A stretch of 64,000 bases of DNA, from NCBI RefSeq assembly GCF_001426375.1, contig NZ_LMEO01000007.1:59928-123927 (forward strand), in the 5' to 3' direction. Positions 53,143-64,000 of this stretch are shown in pieces; the first letter of the stretch is position 1, and each line of letters starts with the position of its first letter. The stretch comes from Paenibacillus sp. Root444D2 (GTDB lineage Bacteria > Bacillota > Bacilli > Paenibacillales > NBRC-103111). The notes under the pieces were generated by a model. The model searched no databases. It had not been told where the DNA came from and saw only the letters and a list, made by a program, of their open reading frames with translations. A program made the translations under genes and the position numbers.

Positions 53143-54326
53143 GTTGTTGATGCCTGCACATAGGGGCGCTTCTCCGATAACTTTAAATATTGCATGATGG
53201 CTGCGGAGCAGTCTTGCGCCGTATATTTTTGATGGTTGCGGATATCTGTTCTACGTTTCACAAGCTCGGGATACTGTTCAAGCAGTAAATTGAACCAGTG
53301 ATCTATCATCTCTAGCGAAATAATTTTCTGACCATAACCCTGTTCCTGAAAATAGTCGCAGTTCTTCTCTTCTTGACCTGGAATGGGGCTGTAGAACAGC
53401 ATCGGAATGCCCTTGGCCATCGCTTCTGTACAGGTCATCCCGCCAGGCTTCGTAATGAGCAGATCGGAGATGTCCATCAGCTTGTTAATCTCGCTAGTGT
53501 AACCGATTAGATGTACGTTAGGCTGCCGGAACACGTCTTCCTCGAGTAGCTGTTGACGCGCTTTTTCATTCGTACCCAAGCAGATTAGAAGCTGGATATC
53601 CTTGCTCCAACTTGCCAAATACGTCAGCAGTTCTTCCTTTTCTTCCTTTTTAAATACACCCCAACCGCCGCCCATGACCATAACAGTGGGCATGGCTTTT
53701 AGACCAAATTCTTGGCGAATCTGCTCTTTGCTATGTTCCAAACGGAAATTAGGATGCACAGGAATTCCCGTGACTTCAACATGCGTTTCCGGCACACCGC
53801 GGCCTATCAAACGTTCTCTCACCATGGGTGTTGAAACCAAGTATTTGTCTACGGCTGGATCAATCCATGTGCCATGAACGTCGTAATCGGTAATGACGGT
53901 GAAGAGAGGAACATGAAGTCCAGCTCTTTTGAGACGAGAGACGATAATGCTTGGAAAAGGATGCGTGCAAACGATGATATCTGGTCTTAGCTGCTTGATG
54001 ATTGCTTTCGTCTGGGAGTAGAAGATACGATGCAGAACAAGCCCAGCGACGCGACTCGGCGACTTTTCGTACTGATTACGGTAAAGCATACCATAGAGTT
54101 TGGGTTGTGATGTAACCGTGCGGCGGTATGCCGAAAAGATCCAAGGTGCCAAGGTAGGATGCAAAAAAGCGCCAAGCTCGATCACGCGTGTAATAATCTC
54201 AGATGAGCTCTGCCTAAGCTCCACTGAAAGCGCGTGAGCCGCTTGCGTATGACCTTTCCCGAAGCCCTCGGATAAGAGCAAAATCCGTTTTTTTCGCAAG
54301 GAACTCACCTTTCTTAGTAAAACCAT
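53118..54326 (-). CDS. UgtP-like diacylglycerol/lipid glycosyltransferase (GT28)
   Basis: A 402-residue GT-B glycosyltransferase with the MGDG synthase-like N-terminal domain (LLSEGFGKGHTQAAHALS) and C-terminal GT28 domain (MVMGGGWGVFKKEE, LITKPGGMTCTEAMAKGIPML, PIPGQEEKN). These enzymes add glucose or galactose to diacylglycerol to make membrane glycolipids and the lipoteichoic acid anchor. The frame starts at an ATG at 54326 with a weak AGG ahead; a GTG at 54308 or TTG at 54299 after AAGGTGAG would also fit. Confidence 0.9.
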   Translation of the reverse strand: MVLLRKVSSLRKKRILLLSEGFGKGHTQAAHALSVELRQSSSEIITRVIELGAFLHPTLAPWIFSAYRRTVTSQPKLYGMLYRNQYEKSPSRVAGLVLHRIFYSQTKAIIKQLRPDIIVCTHPFPSIIVSRLKRAGLHVPLFTVITDYDVHGTWIDPAVDKYLVSTPMVRERLIGRGVPETHVEVTGIPVHPNFRLEHSKEQIRQEFGLKAMPTVMVMGGGWGVFKKEEKEELLTYLASWSKDIQLLICLGTNEKARQQLLEEDVFRQPNVHLIGYTSEINKLMDISDLLITKPGGMTCTEAMAKGIPMLFYSPIPGQEEKNCDYFQEQGYGQKIISLEMIDHWFNLLLEQYPELVKRRTDIRNHQKYTAQDCSAAIMQYLKLSEKRPYVQASTTTPLIQWY

Positions 54327-54356
54327 TTCTTTGTGACCTATTTATAAGTATAGCCA

Positions 54357-54932
54357 TTAAATTTGTGAAGACTTCCGCTTAGCTGCATAACATTTACGAC
54401 ACACAGGTACATAGCTTTCATTACCGCCAATTTGAATCTGCTCACCGTGGAAGATCGGCTCCCCGTCTTTGCAGCGCATGTTCATAATTGCTTTTTTGTC
54501 GCAATACCAACAGACGGTTTTGATCTCCTCGATCGTGTCAGCTACGGCTAATAAGGCATCGCTTCCTTCGAATAATTGCCCCATGAAATCAGCTCTGAGT
54601 CCATAAGCAATAACGGGAATATCCAATTCGTCCACAATTTCAATTAATTGAGCAACCTGCTCTTTATTCAAAAACTGCGCTTCATCAACCAAAATGCAGT
54701 TTGGGCGTTCTGTGCTCGCGAGTGCAATCATATCCAAGTCCTTGTCCACCACGGTAGCGACCTTTTGCATGCCGATTCTGGAGACAACTTTGCCAACCCC
54801 GAAACGGTCATCTACGACGGACGTGAGGAGCAGTACTTTCTTTCCTTGTTCTTCATAATTGTGTGCGACTCGTAAAACTTCAATTGATTTACCACTGTTC
54901 ATAGTACCATAACGGAAATACAATTTTGCCAA
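54357..54932 (-). CDS. tdk: Thymidine kinase
   Basis: A 191-residue type II thymidine kinase. It has the P-loop GTMNSGKS at residues 9-16, the DEAQF catalytic/Mg motif, the lid-forming ADFMGQLFEGS and GNESYVPVCRKC, and four Cys forming the structural zinc site (CWYC and CRKC). It phosphorylates thymidine and deoxyuridine for salvage. It is followed closely by the UgtP-like gene on the same strand, but the two are probably not functionally linked. Confidence 0.97.
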   Translation of the reverse strand: MAKLYFRYGTMNSGKSIEVLRVAHNYEEQGKKVLLLTSVVDDRFGVGKVVSRIGMQKVATVVDKDLDMIALASTERPNCILVDEAQFLNKEQVAQLIEIVDELDIPVIAYGLRADFMGQLFEGSDALLAVADTIEEIKTVCWYCDKKAIMNMRCKDGEPIFHGEQIQIGGNESYVPVCRKCYAAKRKSSQI

Positions 54933-54966
54933 GCTGGGCCATTCCCCTCTGCGGATGTAATAAATG

Positions 54967-55944
54967 TTATATGGTGAAAAAGTAAGTGGCTGTCATACTA
55001 TCGAGTTCTGCCAGCTTGACGGCGGATTGAAAGCTTGCTTCTGAAGCGAGCTTATCGCCGATCAGCGGCTGTTTCTTGTAAGGCTTTCGAATTTTGACTT
55101 CTATACTGCCTGGAACAGGCTCCCCAGTGATTTGAATCCGTTGGGGCTCGTACATCAGCACATGGATGATTTCCCTGGAAATCGCATTATTGCTTTGCAA
55201 AAGCTCCTGGATCAATTCGTGATCCATAAGAGATGGAATACGTTCCTTCATGCCGGGATTCGACTCGCAGTGATGAGCAGCGGCCTTGGCCAGCAAAGCA
55301 TCCATCGCAAGGAACTGCGGGTTCAGAAAGAGCCGGTGGTCCTCCACGACCGCATGAACCAGTGCAGCAGCCGTATCTTCGTCAGCTTCCACATAATGAC
55401 CGCGTAAGCGAAGCCCTTTGACAATCTCAGAGGGTGGCCGTATTTGTTGTCCGGCATAATAAGTGTCCCTTAGAAAGCTATCCAGATGATCGAGCCCGAG
55501 AAGCGTTGTTTTATTCGTTAGAGGGCTGTCTTGATTTAAAATATCCACAATTGATGGTGGAGAAATGCCGTGCTTGATAAGAATATCAGCAACAACGCCG
55601 CGCCTAATTAATTGCTCAGTCTGCTGGTGATGATCGTACCCTAGTGTTCTCTCAACCGCATGGGAGAATGGCAAGTGTCCGATATCATGTAGAAGTGCAG
55701 CAATTCGTAGATGAGGTTCATCTGGGCAAAAGTGAGCCATTAATGACCAGACGCCTACGGTATGTTCATAACGGGAATGTGTCATCGGTGAAAAAAGCGC
55801 AGATGCCCCGAAGTGATGCAGAAACTTCAGACGGCGAACCGGCTGCGACCGGAAAAGCTCAACTTCAATCGGATGGGCATTCATTTGCCATTGATAAAGA
55901 GGCTCCCAGATCGTTCCGGTTGAAAAAGTATGCTGTATACTCAA
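54967..55944 (-). CDS. HD-domain hydrolase (dNTPase/SAMHD1-like)
   Basis: Begins at a TTG at 55944 with an AGGAGG 9 bases upstream; 325 residues. The HD metal set is visible: His residue in THSRYEHTVGVWSLM, then HD in LLHDIGHLPFSHAVERTLGYDHH, and Asp in LLGLDHLDSFLRDTYY. The pattern H...HD...D and the surrounding HSRYEH and GHLPFSH segments match dGTPase/SAMHD1-like phosphohydrolases such as YwfO. It should hydrolyse dNTPs or related nucleotides in the cytoplasm. Confidence 0.9.
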   Translation of the reverse strand: MSIQHTFSTGTIWEPLYQWQMNAHPIEVELFRSQPVRRLKFLHHFGASALFSPMTHSRYEHTVGVWSLMAHFCPDEPHLRIAALLHDIGHLPFSHAVERTLGYDHHQQTEQLIRRGVVADILIKHGISPPSIVDILNQDSPLTNKTTLLGLDHLDSFLRDTYYAGQQIRPPSEIVKGLRLRGHYVEADEDTAAALVHAVVEDHRLFLNPQFLAMDALLAKAAAHHCESNPGMKERIPSLMDHELIQELLQSNNAISREIIHVLMYEPQRIQITGEPVPGSIEVKIRKPYKKQPLIGDKLASEASFQSAVKLAELDSMTATYFFTI

Positions 55945-56043
55945 AACAGAGTTCCTCCTAGGCTGTGGAATCTGGATGTATGTTCTTTGCAGCGGTATAA
56001 GCTATCATAGCATGAAACATAGAAAGTTTGCTATCATGGGCCT

Positions 56044-56661
56044 ATGAAAAAGAAAGTCAAAACTTGGCTTTGGATACTCGTCGCTTTGTTCCTAATCATC
56101 CTGTTTTACTTTTCTTTCATGAGTTGGAAAGTTAACTATACTTGGAAACATTCCCATGGAACTCCTAGTGATTGTATCATTATTCTAGGCGCTGCGGTAT
56201 GGGATGGCAAGCCGAGTCCGGCTTTACGTGAACGATTGGATATTGCGGTAGAGGCTTACGGGAGCGGATTAGCTCCGAGTATTATTGCGAGTGGGGGGAA
56301 AGGCGGCAGTGAACCCTCTGAAGCTGAAACGATGAAACGTTATTTAATGGAGAAAGGAGTACCGGAGCGGGCTATCCTTTTAGAGGAGAAGTCTCGAAGC
56401 ACCATGGAGAATTTGCAGAACAGTCAGGCGATTATGATGGAAAAAGGTTATCGGACAGCGGTTATTGTAACGCATGGCTTCCATGCTTATCGGGCATCTC
56501 TGATGGCGAGAAGCCTAGGAATTACATCGACGGTCGAGCCAGTACAGATTCGTCCGCTCTCATTGACGTACTATACGTTAAGGGAGTGTGCAGGCATTGC
56601 TATTTTCACGCTGGAATCTATTATAATGAAACCCTTTTCATATTATTTATTTTTGAATTGA
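56044..56661 (+). CDS. YdcF/SanA-like membrane protein (DUF218)
   Basis: A 205-residue protein with one N-terminal transmembrane segment (residues 8-30) and a DUF218 domain: DCIIILGAAVWDGKPSPALRERLD, ASGGKGGSEPSEAETMKRYLMEKGVP, EEKSRSTMENLQNS and VTHGFHAYRASLMA. SanA/YdcF relatives affect envelope barrier function or bind S-adenosylmethionine; the precise activity here is unknown. The start has only a weak ribosome binding site (ATGGGCCT). Confidence 0.9.
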   Translation: MKKKVKTWLWILVALFLIILFYFSFMSWKVNYTWKHSHGTPSDCIIILGAAVWDGKPSPALRERLDIAVEAYGSGLAPSIIASGGKGGSEPSEAETMKRYLMEKGVPERAILLEEKSRSTMENLQNSQAIMMEKGYRTAVIVTHGFHAYRASLMARSLGITSTVEPVQIRPLSLTYYTLRECAGIAIFTLESIIMKPFSYYLFLN

Positions 56662-56863
56662 ACTATAAGATATCAAGTGTTAATATAATATAAAAAATAT
56701 TGAGAATATTTCATCTAATTAATTAGCTTGGTTTAGATGGAATAGGCATTCGCGTGTCATCACTTTTTAGCGCTTTAACGCGTGCGTCCAAGGGTAAACG
56801 ACTCCATTGTCCGGGCAAGGACGAAGAGTACAACCAAAAACGAGGGAAGAAAGGTTGCACAAC

Positions 56864-59800
56864 ATGACTAAAATTGGATTACCTCCCAAACAGGGATTGT
56901 ACGATCCGGGGTTTGAGCATGATGCGTGCGGTATTGGCTTTGTTGCCAATATCAAAGGTGTCAAATCACATGAAATCGTCAAGCAGGCGCTTCGTGTCCT
57001 TTGTAATTTAGATCATCGCGGTGGTCAAGGCAGTGACCCGAAAACGGGAGACGGGGCAGGCTTATTGATGCAAATCCCGGATACGTATCTTCAGTCCGCT
57101 TGTGAGAAGGAGAATATAAAGCTCCCTGCTGCTGGCAGCTATGGTGTAGGTATGGTTTATTTACCTCAGGATTTGGAGGCACGCCAAGCATGTGAGAGTA
57201 TAATTGAGCGAATTGTCAAACAAGAAGGGCAGCAATTCCTCGGATGGAGAACCGTTCCAACGGATAACAGTTCTTTGGGAGATACCGCGAAGTCAGCGGA
57301 GCCGTTTGTTCGTCAAGTCTTTATCGGTCAAAGTGAAGATGTTACGAGCAACTTGGATTTTGAGCGTAAGCTATATGTTATTCGTAAGCTATCTGAAAAC
57401 GCTATCAAATTATCTCATCGTGAATCGCAATTTTACTATTCTAGCTTGTCTAGCAGAACGATTGTATATAAAGGAATGTTAACGCCTGCGCAAGTAGACG
57501 CTTATTACATTGAATTACAAGATGAGAAAGTAGACACCGCACTCGCACTCGTTCATTCCCGCTTTAGTACGAACACATTCCCGAGCTGGGAACGTGCACA
57601 TCCGTACCGCTATTTGATTCATAATGGTGAAATTAATACCCTGCGCGGCAATGTGAACTGGATGCATGCCCGTCAAGCTATGTGCGAAACCGAATTATTC
57701 GGCGAAGATTTCAAACGCATTCTTCCTGTTATTGATACGGATGGCTCCGATTCACAAATGTTTGATAATACATTAGAATTCCTCATGCTTTCCGGACGTT
57801 CGCTGCCGCATGCAGCGATGATGATGGTGCCAGAACCTTGGTCCAAACACGAAACGATGGATGATGAGAAGAAGGCTTTCTACGAGTACCACAGTACACT
57901 GATGGAGCCGTGGGACGGTCCAGCAGCCATTGCTTTCACCGATGGCAGTCAAATTGGGGCAATCCTTGACCGTAATGGCTTGCGGCCATCGCGTTACTAT
58001 GTAACTACCGACGATTTAATCGTACTGGCTTCAGAAGTGGGTGTCTTGGATATTGAGCCTGAGCGTATTCTGTACAAAGATCGTCTCAGACCAGGACGCA
58101 TGCTGCTTGTTGATACGGTAGAAGGACGCATCGTGACGGATGAGGAAATCAAAAGCCGCATCGCTGGCGAACAGCCTTACCGCGATTGGCTGAACGAGCA
58201 CCTTATCTCACTTGAAGACTTGGAAGATGCACCAATCGTTCTCGGTTCCGACCATGACACGGTACTGCAGCGTCAGCATGCATTTGGTTATACCTTTGAA
58301 CAACTGCGTAAGACACTGGAGCCAATGGCCAAAACGGGTGTAGACCCTATTGGTTCAATGGGTACAGATGCACCGCTTGCCGTGCTTTCCGATCGACCGC
58401 AGCTGCTATATAACTATTTTAAGCAATTGTTTGCGCAGGTTACCAACCCGCCGATCGATGCGAATTTCGAAGAAATCATTACAGCTCAAGGTACGACAAT
58501 CGGTCCTGAGCGCAACCTGATTAACCCTGAACCGGAGAGCTGTCGACAAATCCGGTTGCAATCGCCTTTCCTCTCCAATAAAGAGCTGGCGAAGCTGCGT
58601 CATATTAATCGCGATGGCTTCAAAACTGTTACCTTGCCTACACTATTCGAGGCGGCCGAAGGTACAGCGGGTCTGGAAAGTGCTATGCAAGCCCTTTATG
58701 CTGCTGCTGATCAAGCCATTGTGGAGGGCGCTTCATTATTAATCCTTTCAGACCGTGGTGTGGATAGCCGTAAGGCACCGATTCCGGCGCTGCTTGCCAC
58801 TTCGGGACTCCATCACCATTTGATTCGCCAAGGCACACGGACCAAGGTGAGCTTGCTAGTAGAGTCAGGCGAGCCGCGTGAAGTGCACCATTTTGCTTTG
58901 CTGCTCGGTTATGGCGCAGGGGCTATTAACCCGTATCTCGCGTTGGAAACGTTAGACGACATGATTGGTCGTAAGCAGCTAGTTGGCGTTGATATTGAGA
59001 AAGCGACATATAACTACATTAAAGCGGTAACGAAGGGCGTTGTTAAAGTCCTGGCGAAAATGGGTATTTCCACGATCCAGAGTTATCGTGGGGCGCAAAT
59101 TTTCGAAGCGATTGGACTTAGCCAAGAGCTCATCGATTCGTATTTCACATGGACTCACACACCTGTTGGCGGGATTGGTATCGATATTGTGGCTAAGGAA
59201 GCTTTGATTCGCCACAACCGTGCTTTCTCCGAGCAAGAGGGACGCGATAAGGTGCTGGACACCGGCGGTGATCTGCAATGGCGAAGAGATGGAGAAGACC
59301 ATCTGTATACACCGGAAACAGTGCATGCCCTACAATCAGCCGTTCGTACGAACAACTACGCGATGTATAAGAATTTCTCGAAGCTCATCAAACGTGAGGA
59401 TGAGAAATATATGGCTTTGCGCGGGCTTCTGAGCTTCAAGGAAGGCCGACAACCGATCCCGATCGAAGAGGTGGAGCCGATCGAGTCGATCTTCAAGCGC
59501 TTCAAGACGGGAGCCATGTCCTATGGCTCCATCAGTAAAGAAGCGCATGAGACGATTGCGATTGCGATGAACCGCATCGGCGGCAAGAGCAATACCGGCG
59601 AGGGCGGCGAGCATCCAGAGCGTTTCACGCCGGATGCGAACGGCGACCTTCGCCGCAGCGCAATCAAGCAGGTGGCGTCCGGCCGCTTCGGCGTCACAAG
59701 CCATTATCTCGTCAATGCTGACGAGATTCAGATCAAGATGGCGCAGGGCGCGAAGCCCGGCGAGGGCGGTCAGCTCCCGGGAACCAAGGTGTACCCTTGG

Positions 59801-61456
59801 GTAGCCGAGGTTCGCGGCGTTACGCCAGGCGTAGGCTTAATCTCGCCGCCGCCGCATCACGATATTTATTCGATCGAGGATCTGGCAGAGCTGATCCACG
59901 ATCTCAAGAATGCCAACCCGCGGGCACGGATCAGCGTTAAGCTGGTATCCGAAGTCGGTGTTGGCACCATCGCTGCGGGCGTAGCCAAAGGGAAAGCGGA
60001 CGTTGTCCTGATTTCCGGCTACGACGGAGGTACAGGCGCGTCGCCGCAGACGAGTATTCGTCACGCGGGACTGCCGTGGGAGCTCGGTCTGGCGGAGACG
60101 CATCAGACGCTCGTACTCAACAACCTGCGCAGCCGTATCGTCGTCGAGACAGACGGCAAGCTGATGACGGGGCGCGACGTTGTCGTAGCTGCCCTGCTCG
60201 GGGCTGAGGAGTTCGGCTTCGCTACAACTCCCCTCATTACAATTGGCTGCGTAATGATGCGCGTGTGCCATCTGGATACCTGTCCGGTTGGGGTTGCTAC
60301 GCAAAATCCGGAGCTTCGTAAGAAATTTGCCGGGGATCCGCAGCATGTGGTCAATTTCATGACCTTCATCGCGCAGGATGTGCGTGAGATGATGGCTGAG
60401 CTTGGCTTCCGCACCATTGAAGAGATGGTCGGCCGTACAGATGTGCTTGAGTCTAAGCAAGCTGTCGAGCATTGGAAAGCTAAGGGCGTCGACTTATCGC
60501 CGCTTCTGCACCAACCAGAGATGGGCGAGCATGTAGGCCGTTTCTGCCAAATGTCGCAGGATCATGGTTTGGATCGCTCTTTGGACGTAACGAAGCTGCT
60601 CGCTATTTGTGAGCCTGCTATTGAGCGCAAGGAGCATGTGCATGCCATCCTGCCAATTAAAAACGTCAACCGTGTTGTCGGAACGATTGTAGGTAGTGAA
60701 GTTACACGTCGTCACGGCGTGGACGGATTACCTCACGATACGATCCGCCTCCACTTTAATGGTTCTGCGGGACAAAGCTTCGGTGCTTTCGTACCGAAAG
60801 GGATCACGCTTTCGTTGGAAGGTGATGCGAATGACTACGTTGGTAAAGGTTTATCCGGCGGTAAGCTGGCTATCTTCCCTTCCAGTAAGTCGAACTTTGT
60901 TCCTGAAGACAACGTGATTATTGGAAATACAGCGTTCTATGGCGCAACCGACGGGGATGCTTACATCCGTGGTATTGCAGGCGAGCGTTTCTGCGTAAGA
61001 AACAGCGGTGTGCGAGCAGTTGTCGAAGGTGTAGGCGACCATGGTTGTGAATACATGACAGGCGGCCGTGTTGTTGTTCTCGGTTCTACGGGACGCAACT
61101 TCGCAGCAGGTATGTCAGGCGGTATCGCCTACGTGCTGGATGAGAAGGGGGACTTCTCAAGTAAGGTGAACAAAGAAATGGTTTACCTAGAGCAGTTGGA
61201 AGAAACGTATGAAATGAACGAACTGAAAACGATGATTCAGCATCATGCCACATTTACGGATAGCAGCGTTGCCCACCAAGTTATTCAGCACTGGGATGAG
61301 TACGTTTGGAAGTTCGTGAAAGTTATACCGAAGGACTACAAACGGATGTTTGATGCTATCGAAAAGGTGAAACGCTCCGGACTAAGCCAACAAGAAGCCG
61401 TCATGGTTGCTTTCGAGGCGAATATGAGGGATGTTTCACGTGTCGGTGGAAACTAA
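56864..61456 (+). CDS. gltB: Glutamate synthase large subunit
   Basis: From the ATG at 56864 (GAAAGG upstream) the protein is 1530 residues, the usual GltB length. It is made as a precursor; the nucleophile Cys22 in HDACGIGF is exposed after removal of 21 residues. Domains are the class II glutaminase (residues 22-430), a central domain, the FMN-binding synthase barrel with [15 protein letters not shown] and GGTGASPQ, the Fe-S cysteines in [15 protein letters not shown], and the C-terminal GXGXG helix. It makes two glutamates from glutamine and 2-oxoglutarate with electrons from GltD. No gltC-like regulator is adjacent. Confidence 0.97.
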   Translation: MTKIGLPPKQGLYDPGFEHDACGIGFVANIKGVKSHEIVKQALRVLCNLDHRGGQGSDPKTGDGAGLLMQIPDTYLQSACEKENIKLPAAGSYGVGMVYLPQDLEARQACESIIERIVKQEGQQFLGWRTVPTDNSSLGDTAKSAEPFVRQVFIGQSEDVTSNLDFERKLYVIRKLSENAIKLSHRESQFYYSSLSSRTIVYKGMLTPAQVDAYYIELQDEKVDTALALVHSRFSTNTFPSWERAHPYRYLIHNGEINTLRGNVNWMHARQAMCETELFGEDFKRILPVIDTDGSDSQMFDNTLEFLMLSGRSLPHAAMMMVPEPWSKHETMDDEKKAFYEYHSTLMEPWDGPAAIAFTDGSQIGAILDRNGLRPSRYYVTTDDLIVLASEVGVLDIEPERILYKDRLRPGRMLLVDTVEGRIVTDEEIKSRIAGEQPYRDWLNEHLISLEDLEDAPIVLGSDHDTVLQRQHAFGYTFEQLRKTLEPMAKTGVDPIGSMGTDAPLAVLSDRPQLLYNYFKQLFAQVTNPPIDANFEEIITAQGTTIGPERNLINPEPESCRQIRLQSPFLSNKELAKLRHINRDGFKTVTLPTLFEAAEGTAGLESAMQALYAAADQAIVEGASLLILSDRGVDSRKAPIPALLATSGLHHHLIRQGTRTKVSLLVESGEPREVHHFALLLGYGAGAINPYLALETLDDMIGRKQLVGVDIEKATYNYIKAVTKGVVKVLAKMGISTIQSYRGAQIFEAIGLSQELIDSYFTWTHTPVGGIGIDIVAKEALIRHNRAFSEQEGRDKVLDTGGDLQWRRDGEDHLYTPETVHALQSAVRTNNYAMYKNFSKLIKREDEKYMALRGLLSFKEGRQPIPIEEVEPIESIFKRFKTGAMSYGSISKEAHETIAIAMNRIGGKSNTGEGGEHPERFTPDANGDLRRSAIKQVASGRFGVTSHYLVNADEIQIKMAQGAKPGEGGQLPGTKVYPWVAEVRGVTPGVGLISPPPHHDIYSIEDLAELIHDLKNANPRARISVKLVSEVGVGTIAAGVAKGKADVVLISGYDGGTGASPQTSIRHAGLPWELGLAETHQTLVLNNLRSRIVVETDGKLMTGRDVVVAALLGAEEFGFATTPLITIGCVMMRVCHLDTCPVGVATQNPELRKKFAGDPQHVVNFMTFIAQDVREMMAELGFRTIEEMVGRTDVLESKQAVEHWKAKGVDLSPLLHQPEMGEHVGRFCQMSQDHGLDRSLDVTKLLAICEPAIERKEHVHAILPIKNVNRVVGTIVGSEVTRRHGVDGLPHDTIRLHFNGSAGQSFGAFVPKGITLSLEGDANDYVGKGLSGGKLAIFPSSKSNFVPEDNVIIGNTAFYGATDGDAYIRGIAGERFCVRNSGVRAVVEGVGDHGCEYMTGGRVVVLGSTGRNFAAGMSGGIAYVLDEKGDFSSKVNKEMVYLEQLEETYEMNELKTMIQHHATFTDSSVAHQVIQHWDEYVWKFVKVIPKDYKRMFDAIEKVKRSGLSQQEAVMVAFEANMRDVSRVGGN

Positions 61457-61604
61457 CGAATCAGACTAGATGCTGACGAAGTAAGTCTTGCATAAGCAAA
61501 ACATGTGACTCTTGCTTCCGATGCCAGCTTTTCTAGCGAAGAACTCAGCACATGCTTACGAAGTAAGTTTTCTAGCGAAAACTCTCAGGAGGGACTAAAC
61601 GTAA
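61457..61604 (+). other. gltB-gltD spacer with internal direct repeats
   Basis: The 148-base gap carries repeated words such as ACGAAGTAAG (twice) and TTTTCTAGCGAA (twice) but no gene or U-tract terminator. Partial hairpins could tune the ratio of the two subunits. Confidence 0.6.
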
Positions 61605-63089
61605 ATGGGTAAACCAACTGGCTTTATAGAACATCGTCGCGAAGTGGCAACTGAAGCTGCTCCCCTAGTTCGGATTGGACATTGGAAGGAGTTTGCGACG
61701 CCGCTGACTGAAGATAAATTGCAGACGCAAGGGTCTAGATGTATGGACTGTGGGATTCCATTTTGTCACACGGGGGCGTTGATCAGCGGCATGGCCGCTG
61801 GTTGCCCAGTTAATAACCTCATTCCTGAATGGAATGATCTGGTGTATCGCGGTCAATGGAGAGAGGCTCTGGACCGTCTGCATAAGACGAACAACTTCCC
61901 TGAGTTCACGGGGCGTGTATGTCCGGCGCCATGTGAAGGATCTTGTACAGTAGGTCTGAAGGATACACCGGTTACGATCAAAAGCATCGAGAAAGCCATT
62001 ATTGATAAAGGCTTCGATGAGGGCTGGATTACACCTGAGCCTCCGGAAGTGCGCACAGGTAAGAAGGTAGCTGTCGTAGGCTCGGGTCCGTCTGGACTCG
62101 CTGCAGCAGCGCAGCTAAACAAAGCCGGACACTGGGTAACCGTGTTCGAGCGTGCAGATCGTGTGGGCGGACTGCTCATGTACGGGATTCCGAACATGAA
62201 GCTGGATAAGAAGTACGTCCAGCGTCGTGTGGATCTGCTGGAAGCCGAAGGGATCACGTTCGTTACCGGCGCTCACGTTGGTGTGAACTACCCGATCGAG
62301 AAGCTGCAGGAGGAGTTCGATGCCATCGTTCTGTGCGGCGGTGCAACGAAAGGCCGCGATCTTCCGATCGAGGGCCGTGAGCTAGGCGGCGTCCACTTAG
62401 CGATGGAGTTCCTGAGCAAGAACACGAAGAGCTTGCTGGATTCCGAGCATGCCGACGGCGAGTTCATTTCCGCCGAAGGGAAGGATGTTATCGTCATCGG
62501 CGGCGGTGACACGGGTACGGACTGCGTGGGCACATCTTTGCGTCACAAAGCGAAGAGCGTTACGCAATTTGAGATTATGCCCAAGTCGCCGGACACACGT
62601 CCTGCGAACAATCCTTGGCCGGAATGGCCAAAAGTCCACAAAGTGGACTACGGTCAACAAGAAGCGGCTGCGGTGCAAGGCGAAGATCCGCGCCAATACT
62701 TAATCAACACGAAGAAATTCGTGGGGGATGAGAATGGCAACTTGAAGGAACTGCACACGGTGCTCATCGAGTGGCAGAAGAACGAGAAAGGCCAATTCGT
62801 TCCTGTGGAAGTTCCGGGCAGCGAGAAAGTATACCCAGCTCAGCTGGTACTGATCGCGATGGGCTTCACAGGACCGGAGAACACGGTGCTGGATCAACTC
62901 GGCGTCGTCAAAGATGAGCGCTCCAACGCGAAAGCGGACTACGGTAAGTTTGCGACAAGCGTAGACGGTGTCTTCGCTGCCGGTGACATGCGTCGTGGGC
63001 AAAGCCTCGTGGTTTGGGCGATCAACGAAGGTCGCGCAGCGGCTCGTGAAGTAGATCGTTACTTGATGGGTTCGTCGAACTTACCATAA
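61605..63089 (+). CDS. gltD: Glutamate synthase small subunit
   Basis: A 494-residue flavoprotein that passes electrons from NAD(P)H through FAD and Fe-S centres to GltB. Cysteines for two 4Fe-4S clusters lie in CMDCGIPFC and GCPVN near residues 46-67 and CPAPCEGSC near residue 105. FAD- and NAD(P)-binding motifs are [12 protein letters not shown] and [11 protein letters not shown]. The final [19 protein letters not shown] is typical. An AGGAGG lies upstream, and a strong terminator closes the operon. Confidence 0.97.
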   Translation: MGKPTGFIEHRREVATEAAPLVRIGHWKEFATPLTEDKLQTQGSRCMDCGIPFCHTGALISGMAAGCPVNNLIPEWNDLVYRGQWREALDRLHKTNNFPEFTGRVCPAPCEGSCTVGLKDTPVTIKSIEKAIIDKGFDEGWITPEPPEVRTGKKVAVVGSGPSGLAAAAQLNKAGHWVTVFERADRVGGLLMYGIPNMKLDKKYVQRRVDLLEAEGITFVTGAHVGVNYPIEKLQEEFDAIVLCGGATKGRDLPIEGRELGGVHLAMEFLSKNTKSLLDSEHADGEFISAEGKDVIVIGGGDTGTDCVGTSLRHKAKSVTQFEIMPKSPDTRPANNPWPEWPKVHKVDYGQQEAAAVQGEDPRQYLINTKKFVGDENGNLKELHTVLIEWQKNEKGQFVPVEVPGSEKVYPAQLVLIAMGFTGPENTVLDQLGVVKDERSNAKADYGKFATSVDGVFAAGDMRRGQSLVVWAINEGRAAAREVDRYLMGSSNLP

Positions 63090-63103
63090 AGATGCGGAGA
63101 AGA

Positions 63104-63139
63104 GGAAGGAACCCTTGGTTTGGGTTCCTTCCTTTTTTT
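63104..63139 (+). terminator. Rho-independent terminator of gltBD
   Basis: GGAAGGAACCC, 7-base loop, GGGTTCCTTCC, followed by seven T residues. Confidence 0.95.
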
Positions 63140-63330
63140 AAGAATGAAGAAAGGTATAAGTTTTCTGAGGTATGAGAGATTGAGATGATTCCATTGCACA
63201 TAATCCAATCTGCAGATCATAATGTTATACCCATCCCTTAGAATACTGCATATTTTCCAATGAGAGTTGACGTAGCCAATTCAAATTCTTATTGTTGGAA
63301 AGCGTGCAATAACCTGCAGCCAGTGTATAG

Positions 63331-63915
63331 GCTGTAAAGATATTTTTCCTCGTTACGGATGCGAGGGGATGTGGAATCGTGTCTGTAACGATGTTTTTCA
63401 TTCTTACAGACGTGAAAAAAGCAGTTTTGTGCGCTGAGCGAGGCTGTAAAGATATTTTTCATCGTTACAGTCGCGAGGGGGAAGTGGATCGTGTCTGTAA
63501 CGATGTTTTTCATTCTTACAAACGAGAAAAAAGCAGTTTTGTGCGCTGAGCGAGGCTGTAAAGATATTTTTCATCGTTATGGATGCGAGGGGAAGTGGAA
63601 TCGTGTCTGTAACGATGTTTTTCATTCTTACAAACGAGAAAAAAGCAGTTTTGTGCGCTGAACGAGGCTGTAAAGATATTTTTCATCGTTACAGATGCGA
63701 GGGGGAAATGGAATCGTGTCTGTAACGATGTTTTTCATTCTTACAGACGAGAAAAAAGCAGTTTTGTGCGCTGAACGAGGCTGTAAAGATATTTTTCATC
63801 GTTACAGGTGCGAGGGGAAGTGGAATCGTGTCTGTAACGATGTTTTTCATTCTTACAGACGAGAAAAAAGCAGTTTTGTGCGCTGAGCGAGGCTGTAAGG
63901 ATATTTTTCACACTA
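63331..63915. repeat. 112-113 bp tandem array, five full copies and one partial
   Basis: Units begin at 63331, 63443, 63555, 63667, 63780 and 63892 (period 112, once 113). Each unit holds two similar 27-bp palindromes, CTGTAA-N15-TTACAG, spaced 51 then 61 bp. The first contains TTTTTCATCGTTAC, shared with the 11.2-kb array. The gap from 63140 to 64000 otherwise shows two weak ATTGG-type palindrome remnants near 63191 and 63255 and no gene. Confidence 0.92.
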
Positions 63916-64000
63916 CAAATGCATCAAACCTAACATGAAAATATTGTTAGAATAATTTCCTATATAAGGAATAATATGATGTATTTTCGTGGACGAATAC

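Noticed and set aside
63289..63886. Several open frames of 60-75 codons on both strands in the 63.3-63.9 kb array
   Set aside because: They are produced by the repeat period and translate the same repeated peptide with a shared KNIFTAS/EKHRYRHD pattern; no ribosome binding site or conserved protein.

Overview
The window looks like a chromosomal segment of a spore-forming, low-to-moderate GC Bacillota, most probably Paenibacillus or a close relative. This is inferred from a GerA-type germinant receptor operon, a YjcZ-like sporulation mini-protein, HelD, a DUF2935 protein, an LplB/lipoprotein/YtcP-type sugar ABC system, strong Shine-Dalgarno sites and frequent TTG/GTG starts. No rRNA, tRNA, prophage, transposase or CRISPR array was found.

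Layout. 0-8.4 kb: an efflux MFS gene cut by the window edge, a small membrane protein, an AraC regulator divergent from a MATE pump, a leaderless-looking ArsR gene with two AHSA1-like proteins, and an arabinofuranosidase (abfA) divergent from an unusual ArsR-type regulator. 8.6-17 kb: a cytochrome c lipoprotein, an LTA-synthase-like enzyme, a 113-bp repeat array, a three-gene ABC-2 exporter, helD and a YjcZ-like mini-gene. 17-27 kb: bluB, a gerB-gerA-gerC operon, and an operon of a secreted protein, an ABC exporter and a two-component system. 27-35 kb: MgtC, TrmB plus HD protein, DUF2935, DUF445 and a sulfonate/nitrate-type ABC transporter. 35.5-42.4 kb: a sugar-uptake and catabolic operon (permease, lipoprotein, permease, PHP phosphoesterase, LacI, PfkB kinase). 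42.7-56.7 kb: phosphatase and M17 peptidase, a PD-(D/E)XK-like nuclease with a partial duplicate, a bactofilin/M23 pair, a propeller lipoprotein, NlpC/P60, two deacetylase-fold proteins, a UgtP-like glycosyltransferase, tdk, an HD hydrolase and a YdcF protein. 56.8-63.1 kb: gltB-gltD glutamate synthase.

The coding content is mostly ordinary Paenibacillaceae housekeeping and accessory metabolism. The striking signal lies between genes. At least eight intergenic loci carry arrays of short inverted repeats from several unrelated sequence families. Their spacing is remarkably similar: 51-52 bp, or 51-52 alternating with 61-62 bp, close to 5 and 6 turns of B-DNA. One family, GTTGYA-N5-TRCAAC, occurs four times at each of three loci with the same 52/62/52 spacing, and two of these loci are homologous in opposite orientation. 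Two other loci, 52 kb apart, carry 112-113 bp tandem arrays sharing an 18-mer. These phased palindrome arrays are the best candidate for an undescribed system in the window.

Regulatory features also stand out: a near-perfect 20-bp inverted operator pair between abfA and its regulator, a 16-bp perfect palindrome and a cre-like site in the sugar operon, and a TTGACA/TATAAT promoter placed so that the arsR transcript should start at its ATG.
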